Both the position numbers and the translations under genes were made by a program. The notes beneath the pieces are model-generated. The model saw only the letters and a program-made list of their open reading frames with translations, was not told the origin of the DNA and made no database searches. Positions 12,201 through 25,100 of a stretch of DNA of 64,000 nt are shown one piece after another; position 1 is the first letter of the stretch, and every line of letters starts with the position of its first letter. The stretch is from contig QLIY01000041.1 of NCBI GenBank assembly GCA_003260075.1, positions 212,367 through 276,366 of the forward strand, read 5' to 3'. Source of the stretch: Phallusia mammillata (Eukaryota; Chordata; Ascidiacea; Phlebobranchia; Ascidiidae).

Positions 12201-13516
12201 CAAATGTCATGAGTGGCATGAATGTCATATAACTCAATGTGATATCAAGACCAGATCATGTTTTTGTAAATACTAAAATGAAAAATGTACTTTAACCTTC
12301 TAAAATTTACTATAAAGCAGATATTGAGAAAATTATGCAGAAGTTTGTTGTTTTAATGTTTTGCAAATTTCAACTTTTCTGACCAAATTGCGTTTATTTT
12401 CAGCTGATCATTGAACAACAGGACGACCAACTAGATCTTGTTGCGGACAGCGTCGGAATTTTAAAAAACATGTCAAAGTAAGTGTTAGAAACACTCCTAA
12501 TGTAGCGCTTCCGTCAAAGCGTTGTAATCTCTCAACACAGGCTGGTTTTGTAGGAAACATGGCATCAAGTTTCAGCTAACAAACAACTGTTAACAATAGC
12601 TGTGTTCCATAATGGTTGTGACATCACAGTGGTGTGGTTCTTGTTAGGTTGTAACCTTACTTTATGTCAACACTGTGGGTGTCTGATGGGTTCAAAGTAT
12701 AACCAGTTTTGCAGCTCAAATTAATTACCTTCCAAAGCTTTGCTCAAACCATTGCCACCTCAGTGTGTTAGAGGCTGTGCTGTTAAATTTATGACAACAC
12801 AATCAATATGTGCATTCACACTATTTTCTTTGTCTTGACATGAATTATTAGTAAACAAAGATAGTTTCTTGTTATTGATCACCACACCAGTGTAATTTAT
12901 GTTGAAATGTAAGCAAGTTTCCATGTATTGTTTTAAAAAGTGTTTTTAGTCCTGCTGTTCAAAGTGTAGAAGGACAAAACTTGCAAAATGTTATTTGTTT
13001 TGCATCACTACTAAATTTATTTTCTCTTCACAAGCAGTTTGTGGTCTGTTGTAGCAAGTAATCCTATTTCCCCAATCTCCATTTAAGCGAGTTCATAACA
13101 TAACTGTGAGATGTAACAATGCTTCTTTCTGATGTAACAATGCATTGCTGCAAATGATGTGACAAAGTGCTCTTGTTGCAGAACAATAGGTGGTGAATTG
13201 GACGATCAAGTTATTATGTTGGATGAATTGGGACATGAAATGGAAAATACACAAAACCGAATGGATTCTATGTTGAGGAAAATGGCACAAGTTACCCACA
13301 TGAACAGCGGTAAGATGGGTTGTAAAGTTGGTAAAGCTGTTGTGTTATTTCACTTAACAGACTAGCTTGGATGTAGGTGGCTTAGTGTTTTTTTACTGCA
13401 AAATATGAACTTGTTCACACGTTTTCTTGTTGTTGACAGATAAGAGACAGTGGTGTGCCATCGGTGTCCTCGGCTCTTCTATTTTTGTCCTTTTTCTTTT
13501 ATTTTTTATTCCTTGA
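9209..13516 (+). CDS. STX6: Syntaxin-6, t-SNARE of the trans-Golgi/endosome system
   Basis: Exons: 9209-9243, 9438-9607, 10403-10560, 10631-10753, 12404-12477, 13182-13309, 13440-13516; phases join to 254 residues, very close to the vertebrate length. The start MSVEDPFFVVRGE matches the family N-terminus. Next come the N-terminal helical bundle (ELRNSLRSIEWDLEDLDETI), a linker, and the Qc-SNARE helix (about residues 165-225; LIIEQQDDQLDLVADSVGIL, then GGELDDQVIMLDELGHEMEN). The glutamine in GGELDDQ is the zero-layer residue. The C-terminal membrane anchor follows KRQWCAIG and ends three residues after a long hydrophobic run. STX6 drives fusion of endosome-derived vesicles with the trans-Golgi. 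The second intron has AT-AC ends. Vertebrate STX6 and STX10 derive from one ancestor, so this single copy could equally be called STX6/10. Confidence 0.95.
9608..10402 (+). other. U12-type AT-AC intron of STX6
   Basis: The intron begins ATATCCTTTT, the minor-spliceosome 5' splice-site consensus, and ends in AC (10401-10402). A branch-site-like TTCTCTTAAC lies about 11 bases upstream. No GT-AG alternative preserves the frame. AT-AC splicing yields DETIGIVESNP, matching the conserved syntaxin-6 block at that place. The intron also carries the hammerhead-like element at 9670-9806. Confidence 0.9.
9670..9806 (+). ncRNA. Degenerate hammerhead-ribozyme-bearing repeat (copy A)
   Basis: Inverted repeats (9670-9683 and 9753-9766) enclose a hammerhead-like fold. 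Stem I: ATAATATG 9692-9699 with CATATTAT 9737-9744. Core: CCGACGA 9700-9706, where the consensus is CTGANGA. Stem II: GGTGT 9707-9711 with ACACC 9722-9726. Then AAAA CGTC 9727-9734 in place of GAAACGTC. The tail CATTATGCCTGGCAGCAA is at 9782-9799. Pairing is kept but core substitutions should abolish cleavage, so this is read as a decayed copy. The loop TTGTATAGG is shared with copy B at 33.4 kb. Confidence 0.55.
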
Positions 13517-14174
13517 CTCCGCTAGCATTGAGGGGAAACCCTATCACTAGTTGCTTCAGTGCCATGAGATGTTCAAAGCGTTGGATGCTGTAGTCTATAC
13601 ACCATATTACAAGGCCGGTAATCAATGTGTTGTCACTTGCTTATGGCTGGGCTGTTGGTCAAACTCAAGTCACTTTTGGGATTTTACACAATTTAATTAA
13701 AGTGAAAATACGCATTGGGGCAGAAAATCAGGCAACATCCCCTTTTAAACTGTGAGCTTGAATTACTTTTCTTTGTGTTGTTGCATCACAATAACCCGTC
13801 TGTTCTCCCTTGTGACGAAACAATGCCCTTCCTGTCGCCCTTTGTTATGCTTCACTGCCTCTCACACCCCCCTCTCCCCCAATAAGTTCTGTTTTGCCAA
13901 CCCTACAACTCACGTGACATCGATTTTATTATCGTTCCGCTTCGATGCATACGGTACGCGCATGCGCACTAATCGTGGCGAGTGCAATCTTTTATGTTTC
14001 ACGTTAAATACCTTGCGCTCATGCGGCGTAGGCTTTCCACACATCAGAAGTGTTATTTTTTGTGTTGTTTCTATTTTATCGTCTTCGCTTTACTGTTTTG
14101 CAAAAATCAAACCGACCAATATTTTCCCACAACTTGTCACATTTAATCAAACAATTGTACTGTTACGTCGCAAC

Positions 14175-14354
14175 CTGCGGTGGGATTCAATTTTTTTGTC
14201 AGCCAGTTCTATCTCAAAAGTCATATTTTTCAGCCGGTTCTGTTACAAAAAGTCCATTGACAGTAACCAGTAATGCTAACCGGTTTGCTGATCTCATAAA
14301 CTATCGTGAGACGGTTCTATAGAACCGGTGCGAACCGGCTGAATCCCACCACCG
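14175..14354. mobile_element. Non-autonomous hAT-like element, family 4
   Basis: Termini GGTGGGATTC and GAATCCCACCACCG enclose GAACCGG-rich sequence. It is the inverted orientation of the element at 42798-43070, with which it shares GAACCGGCTGAATCC-like subterminal sequence and the central ACAGTAACCAGTAATGCTAA. Target duplication not clear. Confidence 0.7.
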
Positions 14355-15275
14355 CTTACAACAGTGGAGCCAACGCCAACAAAATGATCGAACAAGCTTT
14401 ATAAGAAGATAGCGACTTCTTAGTAATTATATCGGCCCCGCCCATATTTTCCACCAATCACAGTGTGAGGTCATTCATGCGTATCAATCGTTTACCTCTC
14501 ACACATGTGACGTCATCAATGTTGTGGTGCTTTCCCTGTTTGTTTCATCTCGTTTTAAATAAAATGTGAAATTTTGTGAACGTTTGTTGTCATTTCAAGT
14601 TAACCGACGGAATCATATTTGACATAACTGGCGAAAATATTTTTTGCAACTTGCCTTTAATCGCCGCCGGCTTTAAATTGAAATTATGTATTGGTAGATT
14701 TCTTACTACAACATGTTTTTCCGGTTCGTCGAACTTGAGATGCAGTTCGGTAAGAATGAGAGAAAATAAAACGGCATATTTCTATTTTTGCCCAAACTGC
14801 AGCATAAGCATCCAATTCAGGTCAAACATAAATGTTGGCGGGCGAGCGCAATTAAATCGCGGAAGTCAAAAAACACTTTCAACAAAACAATAGGCTTCTT
14901 TACTTGACTGATTTGCCACTTTTCTTAAACACATTTATGCTTTGTAGTTTACACAAATTGTGACAATCTGAGAGTCATCTTTGGCCTTCTGTTAAACTTT
15001 ATTTAGTTGTTTATATTGTTGGCAGCCTACAGCCATTCCTGAAAATTGCTTATTAGTTTGTTATGAAGCAAACGTTGTGCCCACTGATTGGTAATATGCC
15101 TATGCTTTGTTTAACTATTCTGCATGGAATACTTCTACATTTTGTTCACTTCTATCGCCCGTGGTTCAGCAACGTCTGAATGAGTTATGCTCGGAACAGG
15201 TACGGCGTCGAGCAGCCTGTTTTATTGCAGAGATGTCCGAGGTCGGAGTTTGCCAATATTTGGCAGGGTATAGGC

Positions 15276-16654
15276 CAGGGGTGGGCAAACTTTTCAGTGC
15301 AAGGGCCGCATTCAAAAGTTCTTAATCTCAGGGGGCCGCATAGTATTTCACCAACGGCCGCCAATTGCTTGCTTGTTTTTTTAATAACTGGTGTAAAGAA
15401 TTAGGTTTATATCCTGTATATACCATTTAAAGCCGCCTAAAATGCTCAGATTAAAAATTTCTTACTTGACGCATAAGTTTAGCTGAACGGAGCTAACTGT
15501 TTATGACGTCATAATCTGTATTGTGACGATTGTGATGCCTGTTCTTTCGCATCGTTTGCACACAAAAAGCGGATAAAAAGCCTGGCGCATATGATTACTA
15601 GGCTGATAACCTTTTTTCCAATCTCACGAAATCTGTTTTTAGCAGTTTCAAAATCAAAATATTTGGCAAAATAATTTTAGTTACGTCACCGCCGCCAGCA
15701 CGTGTATTTCAACATACATGGTCACAGCCGCACAAACTCGTCTCCGCGGCCGCATGTGGCCGTACGGCCGCAGGTTGTGCACCCTCGATTTAGCCCAAAA
15801 TATTAATATAGCATCCGCTATGTGCAAATACGTCTGTTGTCACTGAAATTACTGGACAAACGTTGGTTGAAACGCCACAATTGCATTGTTTCAAAATAAA
15901 CAAGCATTTGTTGCAACATAGGCTACACCAGTGGTCGGCAACCACCGGTCCGCGAGGGGTTCGTTACCGGGCCGCAGAAAATTTTCTGAAGGTCCACATT
16001 GTATCAAAGTTGTAATAACTGTAATTAGGTTGCAGTGCTGAACATTTGTGATTTTTAAAGGCCGGTCCGTGATAAAAATTTCAGTTTCAAACCGGTCCGC
16101 AGTGCAAAAAAGGTTGCCGACCCCTGGGCTACACCACATCTTTTTGTTCATAAATTCTTGCGCCAACATTAAACAAAGCGAGCCGCTTTTAGTAGCCATT
16201 TTTAGGTGTTGTGCGGGTCTGTGTTAACGATTCTAAAGCCGTGTTTAATGTTCGTTTGCAAAGTATTGCAACGACCTAAACTTGATCCAATGTGAACAAA
16301 GTTTTGGCGTCAACAGTGCAAAGTGGGCTGTATTTGAAAACTTGAATTGCTTTTACTTTTATCGAACGAAGAAAATGTGTCAAGTGACGATTTGCATAAT
16401 AACGTGGCAGAAACAATAGGCTAAAGCACCTACAAGTATCTGTGTTTAGTTCCTAAGTATGGTACGGGTACAGATACTGCACATGGTATAGGTATCGGCA
16501 AGTTGCACCTTCGGTATTTTTTATTATTTTTTAAAACTCTACGCCTGTGCTTATAATACTATTCAACGTTTCTCGGTAACTTTCTCTTTAAAATTTACTA
16601 ACATTTGGCGGGCCGCATGAACTCCTTTTCCGGGCCGCAGTTTGCCCATCCCTG
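15276..16654. mobile_element. hAT-like element of about 1.4 kb with nested insertions
   Basis: Left terminus CAGGGGTGGGCAAACT and right terminus AGTTTGCCCATCCCTG with GGGCCGC subterminal words. The interior contains an inverted family-3 fragment ending near 15787 and a complete family-2 insertion (15929-16126). No transposase frame and no matching 8-bp flanks were found, so the outer boundaries are less certain than the inner insertion. Confidence 0.65.
15929..16126. mobile_element. Non-autonomous hAT-like element, family 2, nested
   Basis: 198 bp with termini CAGTGGTCGGCAACC and GGTTGCCGACCCCTG, flanked by perfect 8-bp duplications GGCTACAC (15921-15928 and 16127-16134). Inserted inside the larger element 15276-16654, so it is the younger insertion. 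Confidence 0.92.
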
Positions 16655-17158
16655 GGCTAACCGGACCCAGATTTCATGTTGCTTTCATTAAACAGAAATA
16701 ATAACACACGTTGGTGTATTTTTTACATGATTTATTGATATAGATACTTGTGTTTTGTTGTGCTAGTAGTTTAGCAACACAAATGAGTGTTAGCCTACTT
16801 GGTGAATAAACTTTCAATTAAAAAACGTTTGTTTGTTACACCGAAGTATAGTGAGTTAGTGACTTTAATCTAGTTCAACATAACTTGCCGCTTCAGTTTC
16901 TTGCTCAGGGAAGCACAAGTGGTCGAGACAGGATTAGTTAACAACCTTGTGAAGCGGTTGCTGTAACATTTTAGCCAAACGCAACAGTTGGTTGGACCAG
17001 ATTTTTTTCTTTACCAAACGGCTTTGTTGTCGTAATTTATGTAATGGGCTCATCCGATGTAGGAATGTTCTGGAATTAGGATGAGTGAAACGCGCTTATT
17101 GTAAACGTGATTGGAAATAAATTGTTGAGATTTATATTTCTTGAATAAAAACTTTAAA

Positions 17159-18708
17159 ATGAGCGAAACTGAGGTAAGGTTTGGAAGTTTGAAGGCGGAT
17201 TTGGAGGAACTTGAACAGCTTCTTGGAATCGCAAAACAGAAAAGAATCATAATTTTGCTCAAAGCGGAAAAAGCTGTTGTTGAAAAACAACTCCAACAAC
17301 TCAACAAAGCGGCATCACCGAGAAACGTTGTCCCTACTGTAACTATCACCTCATATGGCAAGTTAAATAATTATAAACTTTAGAAGCAGTTTTATTTTGT
17401 TTATCTGTTGTTTTTATCAATATGTATGTATATAATTGAAGGGTGTTTGGAGAACATAAACTGTTCAACTCACAACTTGTATTGATTTTAAACTTTGTAC
17501 TTTGTTGTGGTTTTAATATTTTTTCTAGTATTTGATTTTTATTGTGGATTTTTGTTTACAGCTTGGGATCAATCAGAGAAGTTTGTGAAAATCTACCTTT
17601 CCAACCTGGGAGGAATTCAGAACATTGATCCAACAAATGTTACTTTGAATACAAAAGAACAACCGAACACAGTTAATGTGAAAAACTTAAAGGGGAAAAA
17701 CTATGTTTTCCAAATTCCAAAGCTGGCTCATGCAGTTGAAGAACCAACTATAAAAGTAAGCTTGTTTGTTAACTAAAGTTCTTCTGTAGGATTGATTATT
17801 TTTATTAAACTGTTCATCAATGACAATTGGATATAGTGACAATGCAAATAAAAACTCGACTTGACTTGACTATTTGATTTATATGTTGGTACATAAGTGT
17901 TCTGATAATACATTTGAGGAATTTTTATTCGTTTTTAGATCAAAACTGACATGATTTTAATCATGCTTAAAAAGCAAGAGCTAAGAAAATGGGACGTTTT
18001 GACTGATAAAGAAAGAATCAAGAAAGAGGAAAATACAGTGTAAGTCAGAACTTTCTTTTTAAAATTTTAGCAAACATATATAATACCTGATATCCTACTT
18101 TCAAATCATTGCACAACTGGTCATTTGTCTTGTATAAGTTGCATTGTTACACTGCCTACATTTTGACTTCTAGCAAAATACAACATAGCAACTTTTATTA
18201 TCGCTGCATACTACCCAAACTTTGAATGGTTAAACCAAACCTATTTTAGTTATGTGGGCTTCACTGGGCTAGCATGTTTTTGAAACCAGTATGGTAGGCA
18301 ATACAAAATAATGTACAAGACAAGAGTTTTAGCAAAAACCAGGACTAAGTAGTTGGGTCAGTTGAGTTGTAACTTTCAATATGGCTTCAATTGACCATAA
18401 CAGTTAACTGTTCATGTACCCACTAGTGGTATGCATATCACTGGTTAAAAAACAGTGCTGTAAAACCACAGGGACCAAAAAATTTATGTGTTTCACTCGT
18501 CAAAAGTTTCATCTCTTGTTTCACTCATTGGGTGTTTTATTGATATTGTTACTGCAGACCACTTTCAAAGCAAAACGAAGACGCAGACCCTTCACAGTCT
18601 ATCATGCACATGATGAAGAAAATGTATGATGATGGTGATGATGAGATGAAAAGAACAATCGCAAAAGCTTGGACACAATCACGGGAGAAAAATGAACCAA
18701 TGTTGTGA
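17159..18708 (+). CDS. CACYBP: Calcyclin-binding protein / Siah-interacting protein
   Basis: Exons 17159-17357, 17562-17755, 17939-18039 and 18558-18708 give 214 residues (vertebrate about 228). CACYBP is an adaptor that links Siah E3 ligase to SKP1 and binds S100 proteins. Visible: the N-terminal helical dimerisation hairpin (about residues 1-50, LEELEQLLGIAKQKRI), the CS domain (YAWDQSEKFVKIYLSNLGG to KTDMILIMLKKQE, about 66-160), and the C-terminal SGS segment (DPSQSIMHMMKKMYDDGDDE then MKRTIAKAWTQSREK). The start is the ATG at 17159. The first intron begins GCAAGT, a GC-AG intron; using it restores SYAWDQS at the conserved site. A polyadenylation signal AATAAA is at 18957-18962. Confidence 0.95.
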
Positions 18709-18956
18709 TAATCATGTGCAACTGATCGACAAAACTCTGTAACTACGATGAATCCCCACAAGAAACAACACTTGTGTATTTCTGGGTCAAAATCATTGCA
18801 GCAATGGGTTGTTTCTTGATATTTCTTCATGTAATTGTGCAGTGCTTAATGCAAACCATGTAAAACAGTTTTTTACCAGTTTTTTTGTACACATTGGTTA
18901 GATATGGAGCAGGCATTTGTCACATAATGTGAAATAACTAATTGTCATATGGCTGC

Positions 18957-18962
18957 AATAAA
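18957..18962 (+). terminator. Polyadenylation signal for CACYBP
   Basis: AATAAA about 250 bases after the stop codon of CACYBP, followed by T-rich sequence. It is the first canonical hexamer downstream of the stop. Confidence 0.6.
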
Positions 18963-19101
18963 TTTGTATTGATTACTTTTCAAACGTTTTTTTTAAAAAA
19001 AAATCAACACGATGCGTAATGCAGGGCTGCAAGCAGGACACAATTTGCACATTAGACGATTCTTGCAAGCTTGCACGGACAAACGTGGCAGATTAAAACA
19101 G

Positions 19102-22100
19102 TTAGGCAGAATTCAGACAAGAATCATCATAAACTGGAGGGAATGGAAGAGCTTGTGAAGGTTGTAACCTAAACAACAGCATGTTAAAATATGTATGCCA
19201 GGTTCACAAAAAGTTTATTCCTTACCAGTTGCGCTTGCTCCACGCTGATTGGCTGCTTTCTGTCACGTGATATGTGTAGATATGACGTGAAGACTGTGAC
19301 GTATTTTTCTTGCTGTAATGATGGACCTAAAAAATGAACGCAACATTTGAAGGTAGAAGCCACAACACGGCAACCTAGGGATCAAACCTTTCCGTGAATA
19401 AGAACCAGTGATCCCCGCTTTACTGGTGTTATCTCGTATTTGTCGAAAGGAAGATGTTCCATCTCACCTTCGAACAATGTGTGCGGGAGGGCGCCATCAA
19501 CCGGATTCCTCACCATGCGCATCGTCACTTCAGCTAAAGAAGTCAATTGTCTAATTTAAAACAACACGCTTCCGTTAAAGGGTAACAATACTTGCTTACG
19601 GCCTTCAAGCGCGTTATGACTGATTCAGTTGCCACTGTTGCTAGGCGTAATATGCTTGAGGGGGTTTCTTGAAGTAAACTTAATGAACCGTTTGTTCCAC
19701 TCCGCTGACAAGTTTGAGAAGCAAACACGTTTCCATTGGAAGATGAAAATATTTGATAACAGCTCGCGACAATAGTGTTATAGTGGACTTAATTACCGGG
19801 GTGATTTAATTGGAAGGGGTTATTCGCGTAAAATGCTCGACAGAATTTCCTAATTTACCCTCCCTTATATTTTTGGCTTTTTTAATGTGCACAAAGTTAT
19901 TTCGTCTAATCCGAGCACAACTTACTATTTTTGTGCGATCCTCTCGCGAACCACATGCATCCGTTCTCCTCAGTAGCATCCTGCAGCGCTACCCAGAACC
20001 CGATCAACTTGAGAGGTTCGGAATAGAGAAAACTCGCATCAATGTGGCGACATACCTCTCCTCCTATACCTGGCGGCTGTGACAGAAAAAGTTGATGAAA
20101 ACGACGAAGTATACGCAGGCCACACGAGAGGGAGTCAGTCAATGCGCTGTATTAGAGCCTATTACAGTCTAAGCGGACACATATATGAGAATGGACAATT
20201 ACGTATTAATTTTAACTGTTTTTATAAAGTGTTGTTGTTAATTGCCCAGTATAGCATTTTGGTACAAATAACAACTAATTCAATTGTGACTTTTGTTCAA
20301 TTATGGGACCAGAAAATGTCTTCACCAGGACACGTTTATTCTCACCAGGAAAAAAGTTGATGCAAACGATAATTGTTTGTCAAAACCCGTCGGTATGATA
20401 CAAAGTGGTTTAGTGTAGCGATGTACCAAATTGGTTGAATTTAGTTTATCAGCGGTTTTGTGCGCTAAAAAGCTTTGCTTTGTTATTGTGATTGATTGAG
20501 TCATAGGTAACTGACACACATACAGCGATGTGACGGGGTTCGAACCCAAGACCCTTCAATTGTAACCCGTTGGAATTTTTACAGAAGTTTTCTCCCTGAA
20601 GCAAAGTTTGCAGGAAGCGCAGACGAACTGACCAATAAAGCTCGAGGTCAAGCACACATTCCACGTTGTAGGTTTGTAACCAGTCTGTCTCACTTGGTTG
20701 CTGGTTTTGTTCAACATGCATCTGCTTTGTACATTTGTTGTTTCTGTTTGTTGTATTGTAAGATTCGCTTTTTCGTTTCCAGTAGAAAGTTTTGAAAAGG
20801 TAAGAGGAAAAATAAGCTTTATATTTTTTTGGCTTAAATTTTATTTTCATTTTTGTTGATATATTTTCATTTCGTAATTGTGGTAAACTACCCAAGCAAC
20901 CTTCAAAAATTAGTTATGTTTGCATAATTTTTATTTTATTTAGCATGTTGATACGGTGTCCATAAGTTACTTCAAGAAAAAAAATGGGTATTGTTCGAAT
21001 GTGGTAAACCCTCGGGTCCTTAGCTCAGCAGCCCAAGTGGATGATAACATGTTTTACAGGATTTGGAAAACTTGCGAAACTCGAACGAACAAAATTTGCC
21101 GGAAGTTGACGATTTACGTGAAGTGACACGTCATATCCGGTTCAAAGTTGAGAAGAATTTTCAAGATGAAGTTCAAGTTGAGAAGAATTTTCAAGATGAA
21201 GTTCAAGTTGGGAAGAATGAGGTTTCGACCGGTGTTAGTTATGGTGTGGCAGAATGGTTGATACATGGTTGAACTTTGTACTTAAACAAGGCGGGGATGC
21301 TGTTTTTTTTGTATTTCGGGAGCCACAAATTTTATTATAGCTTAGCAACAAAACATATATTGTTCATTTTGTCATTAAAGTCTAACCCACCCTTAAAAAG
21401 AAGCTTTTATGTGATATTTTTTCTTGTGGTTTAAATTGAAATCAATTTTGTAACTAAATGCCAAAACAAATTTTAATATTTGTTTTCTCGGATTTTCCAA
21501 CCTTTTGTGTTACAGCGAAGCAAGAAAGTTCTTCAACTGAAATGTGCGACCTGCATTTTGCTGGTGAACTACGAACTGAGCAGAGTGAAAATATTAGGCG
21601 GAGATTTTGCTTCAGTAGATGATATGGTCCACTGGGTGGCGGACAAGTGCAAACTCCTCAAACTTGAAACTGCTCGTGTCTGCAAGGGGGCACTAGAGAA
21701 CTTCGGTGGAGAGGTTTCTCGAGTTTTGTCTCAGGTTCGTGAAAAATTGAGGTTGGTGATCAGGCGTGTTAAATATTATTAATGTGATGAGCTTGTTTCC
21801 AAACCAGATTTGTGCGTTGATCCCAGTTTGCTTCGAGTTGTGTGAAATTCGTAAAAGCTGATTTCTCGCGACCTTTTCTCGGTTGGCTCGAAAATCGCCA
21901 AAAAATATTTTATTTCTAGGTCAATCTGACAGCAGAAGAGGTTTGTGGCATCACAATGCCAGATGCATGTCCAAATTACAAGGTAACTACGGACAATCAC
22001 AAGACCGCTTGGAATGTGTCGTTGCCACCGAAATCCCATCTCATACCGATTTCACCACGAAAGTTTACAATCGAGGGCCCGACGTTAAAGGTGGATCGGT

Positions 22101-25100
22101 TTTGCTTGTGATGTACATGTACTGAATATTTTGTCACCCGCTGCATTTTTATTTTAACTCATAACTAATTGAGTTAAGTTGAGTTTATTTCTCTACAGAA
22201 TTTCGGTAAAAGAATTTGTTTAGGGTAGTCACTTATTTTGGGGCTATTTGTTTTGTTTGGCAGCAGAAATTAGCTTGTAATGTTACGTATTGAATGTATC
22301 TAGCAAATTTTGTCATCAACTGTATTTGACTTATGACTGATTGATATACCAGGGTAGCCTAGTCACTTATTTTGGGGTTTCACCGCTAGGTACTCCACCT
22401 AACCGACGTCCACGTGGACTCCTTGTACAAAGTTGGTTCAACAGCAAACTGCAACGAGCCGCTCTGTTGCCATGGCGATGACGTCACTGGTGATGACATC
22501 ATCGAACCGATAGACCCGGAACAGCCTGTTCGTGACGTACACGTCTCAAAGCAGCCTGCAGGACAGTGGGGGGACTACAGGTATTGCGACCTCCCGTGGT
22601 GGACTTTCACAGACATGATGAAAAATATTCAAACTCGCAAAATCGATTACGTCATATGGACAGGGGACATCCCCGCGCATGACGTATGGTCGCAAAGCAA
22701 ACGTCAACAAACCGAATTACTTTTCAAACTGACGTCAACTCTTGTGGAATATCTTCCGTTCGTTCCAATTTATCCGGCAGTAGGGAACCATGATAGTTTC
22801 CCTTCAAACAATTTTCCACCAAGCAAGGTTCGGACCAGCGGGAAATATTCGGTAACTTGGTTCTACAAAGCTCTGGCGAAGGCGTGGGCTCCGTGGCTCG
22901 GCCCTGAAGCTTTGAAGGTCAGTTGAAGGTCAAACCAAAGTTTACTAATTAACTTACTAATGGTGTATATGAGTGTGTATGATAAACCCTCATTTCAGTA
23001 ATAAGATATCCATTTTAGCGACAGCAGTTTGTTGACGAAATATTTTGTTTCAGACGGTTGAAATCGGTGGATTCTACACAACCCTGGTACGGCCCGGTCA
23101 TCGGATTGTTTCGCTCAACACAAACTTTTGTTACAACGAGAATTGGTGGATCTGGCTGAACCAAGATGACCCATCAGGTGAGCAGCCCTTCCTCTCATCC
23201 GTTTTACTGGTGATGCACCGAACCCTACTCAAAATGTTCGGGCCGAAACCGAATATTCGGCCACAAGACCGAATAATTTCGGCCGAATGAGGCCGAACCA
23301 AAAATCTCTTACTGATTGATGTTTTCAACTGAACGTTGTGTCGTTGATGCAAGTGAACTGGTTTTAGGACACTCCAAAATCACTTTCACAATGCGATAAT
23401 CACTAGTATAAATCTCACCACGCTCTCCCCGACAGGAATGTTGCAGTGGTTCGTACAAGTTTTGACCGAAGCCGAAAAAAACAACGAGAAAGTACACGTC
23501 ATAGGTCACGTGCCACCGGGAAAGTCCCCGGATTGTCGAGAAGAATGGAGTAAAAATTATTTCAGGTTTCCAACTGTTTTATCTTTGAGTTGTAAATGTT
23601 TGCGTAAACCGGAAGTGACACTTACGGCTCTTATTGTTTGCTCAGAATCGTGGAACGCTTCCGTGACATCATTTCCGGTCAGTTTTTCGGGCACACACAT
23701 TTCGACGAAGTTTTGGTTTACTACGGACCGTCACAACGATTGATGTCGGTGGCTTACATTGGACCGAGCGCGACCCCTTATGCGTGGCTCAACCCGGCTT
23801 ACAGGTGGAATATGTTCAACATAATTCAATGGTTCCCAACCAGGGGGGAATTTGTGTCACAATATTAATCTCTCACTGGTTGTCTGTGCTATGTGTTATT
23901 GCTGCATTTGCCATATATGAGCTGAGAAAAAGAAAGTTCTCGTATGATCGATTTAAGGCAGCGGACAAAAAAGGTTGGGAACCACTGACTTAATTCCTTC
24001 ACTCAAACATAGTGACATCTTCGTTTGTTTTCTGCTCAAACTAATTATTTTCAAACATAAACTTGCCAAAAAATCCATCGCTCGATTTTTGTTCCGCAGA
24101 ATTTATGACGTCAGTGGATTCGGTTCCGGTTGGTCGGTCACAAACCATCGCACTTACGTCATGAATCTCGCTACAGCGAACACCAGAAACACGACAGTGT
24201 GGTATGTGGAATATGACGCGTGTCAAGCTTTCGGTGTTGATAAGCTCAGCCCTGCCGCATGGGATAAATTACTGCGAGAGTGGGTGAAGTATAATGAAGA
24301 TCAAAGTGCAGTAAAAAGTAAGTTAGTAGAGCTTGGTTTAATATTTCCAACCGGTTTGATACTGGGAATCTTGGAATTTAGGGAACTTTTGATTCTGAGT
24401 ATATTGCCGCTATATTACCGGAAATCAACTTTGAAGGCTATGGGGTTGAGGTTTGTCAGGTAATTTGAAAACTCGTAAGCATTATTCCAAAGTTGCTAAA
24501 TCAATGCGCACTTGCCACTGAGTATGTTGATAACGGCTGGTGCTTTACACAGCCTCCGTATATTGCACGACCAGCAATGAATAACAATGATTGCTGCTTT
24601 TGCTGCTGATGTTAATGCAACTTCAAGTATCATTAGAGCAAGTCAAGTTGAGCATAGTTTGTTTCGTTCCTACTTGTTTAAGGTTAAATAACGCTTGTGT
24701 GGCAGAAAGCTTGTGTATAAGTTTCAGTCGGTAACTATTTGTTTTTAGTTCCAGAAAGTTTGAAGAATTACGTCAAGTTTTACGTCAGAAACGATGAAAT
24801 CTCGATCCCAAAACTCGGAGGAGAGTTGAGTTGTTCAACTCTTGAAGATTGTGTGAAGGAAATTGTTTGTAAGATTCCGAAAAATAAAACGTTCGATGTT
24901 TGTCGCAAAGTATGACCAGCATTGATCGGAAAATAAAAACTTTGAATTTGATTCCGATTGTTTTTTAGCATCGATTTGCAGTCAATGCATTTGAGGGTTC
25001 GGTTTGTTTGCAGATGTGAGAACCGAAGTCGCGTTTAAGTTGGAATTAAATACTGAACAATGGGGTTTGGGTGCGAGTGGTGATTTCAAACAAATATAAA

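Larger units (their letters stand above)
13517..17158. other. Transposon-rich intergenic interval between STX6 and CACYBP
   Basis: Holds a family-4 hAT-like element (14175-14354), a larger nested hAT-like complex (15276-16654) and otherwise AT-rich sequence. Open frames here (such as 13752-14273 and 14576-14893) show no recognisable protein features. CACYBP promoter sequence is presumably near 17000-17158. No RNA gene was seen. Confidence 0.6.

Noticed and set aside
13752-14273. 173-codon plus-strand open frame
   Set aside because: Runs into the family-4 element at 14175-14354, lacks splice partners and any recognisable domain; composition looks like random AT-rich translation.
14576-14893. 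105-codon plus-strand frame upstream of CACYBP
   Set aside because: No family resemblance, no signal or domain, and no exon neighbours; treated as chance.
20449-20895. 148-codon minus-strand frame in PHYHD1 intron 4
   Set aside because: Overlaps SMPD1 exon 1 antisense and the tRNA-like fragment; no homology visible.
22090-22390. Alternative SMPD1 exon 4 end at 21982 (AAG/GTAACT)
   Set aside because: A good donor sequence, but reading through to 22090 gives the conserved linker and correct phase into LTDVHVD.
23784-23993. Plus-strand frame with a hydrophobic segment after SMPD1 exon 8
   Set aside because: It is read-through into the family-5 MITE in the intron; splicing at 23804 to 24100 restores the conserved enzyme sequence.
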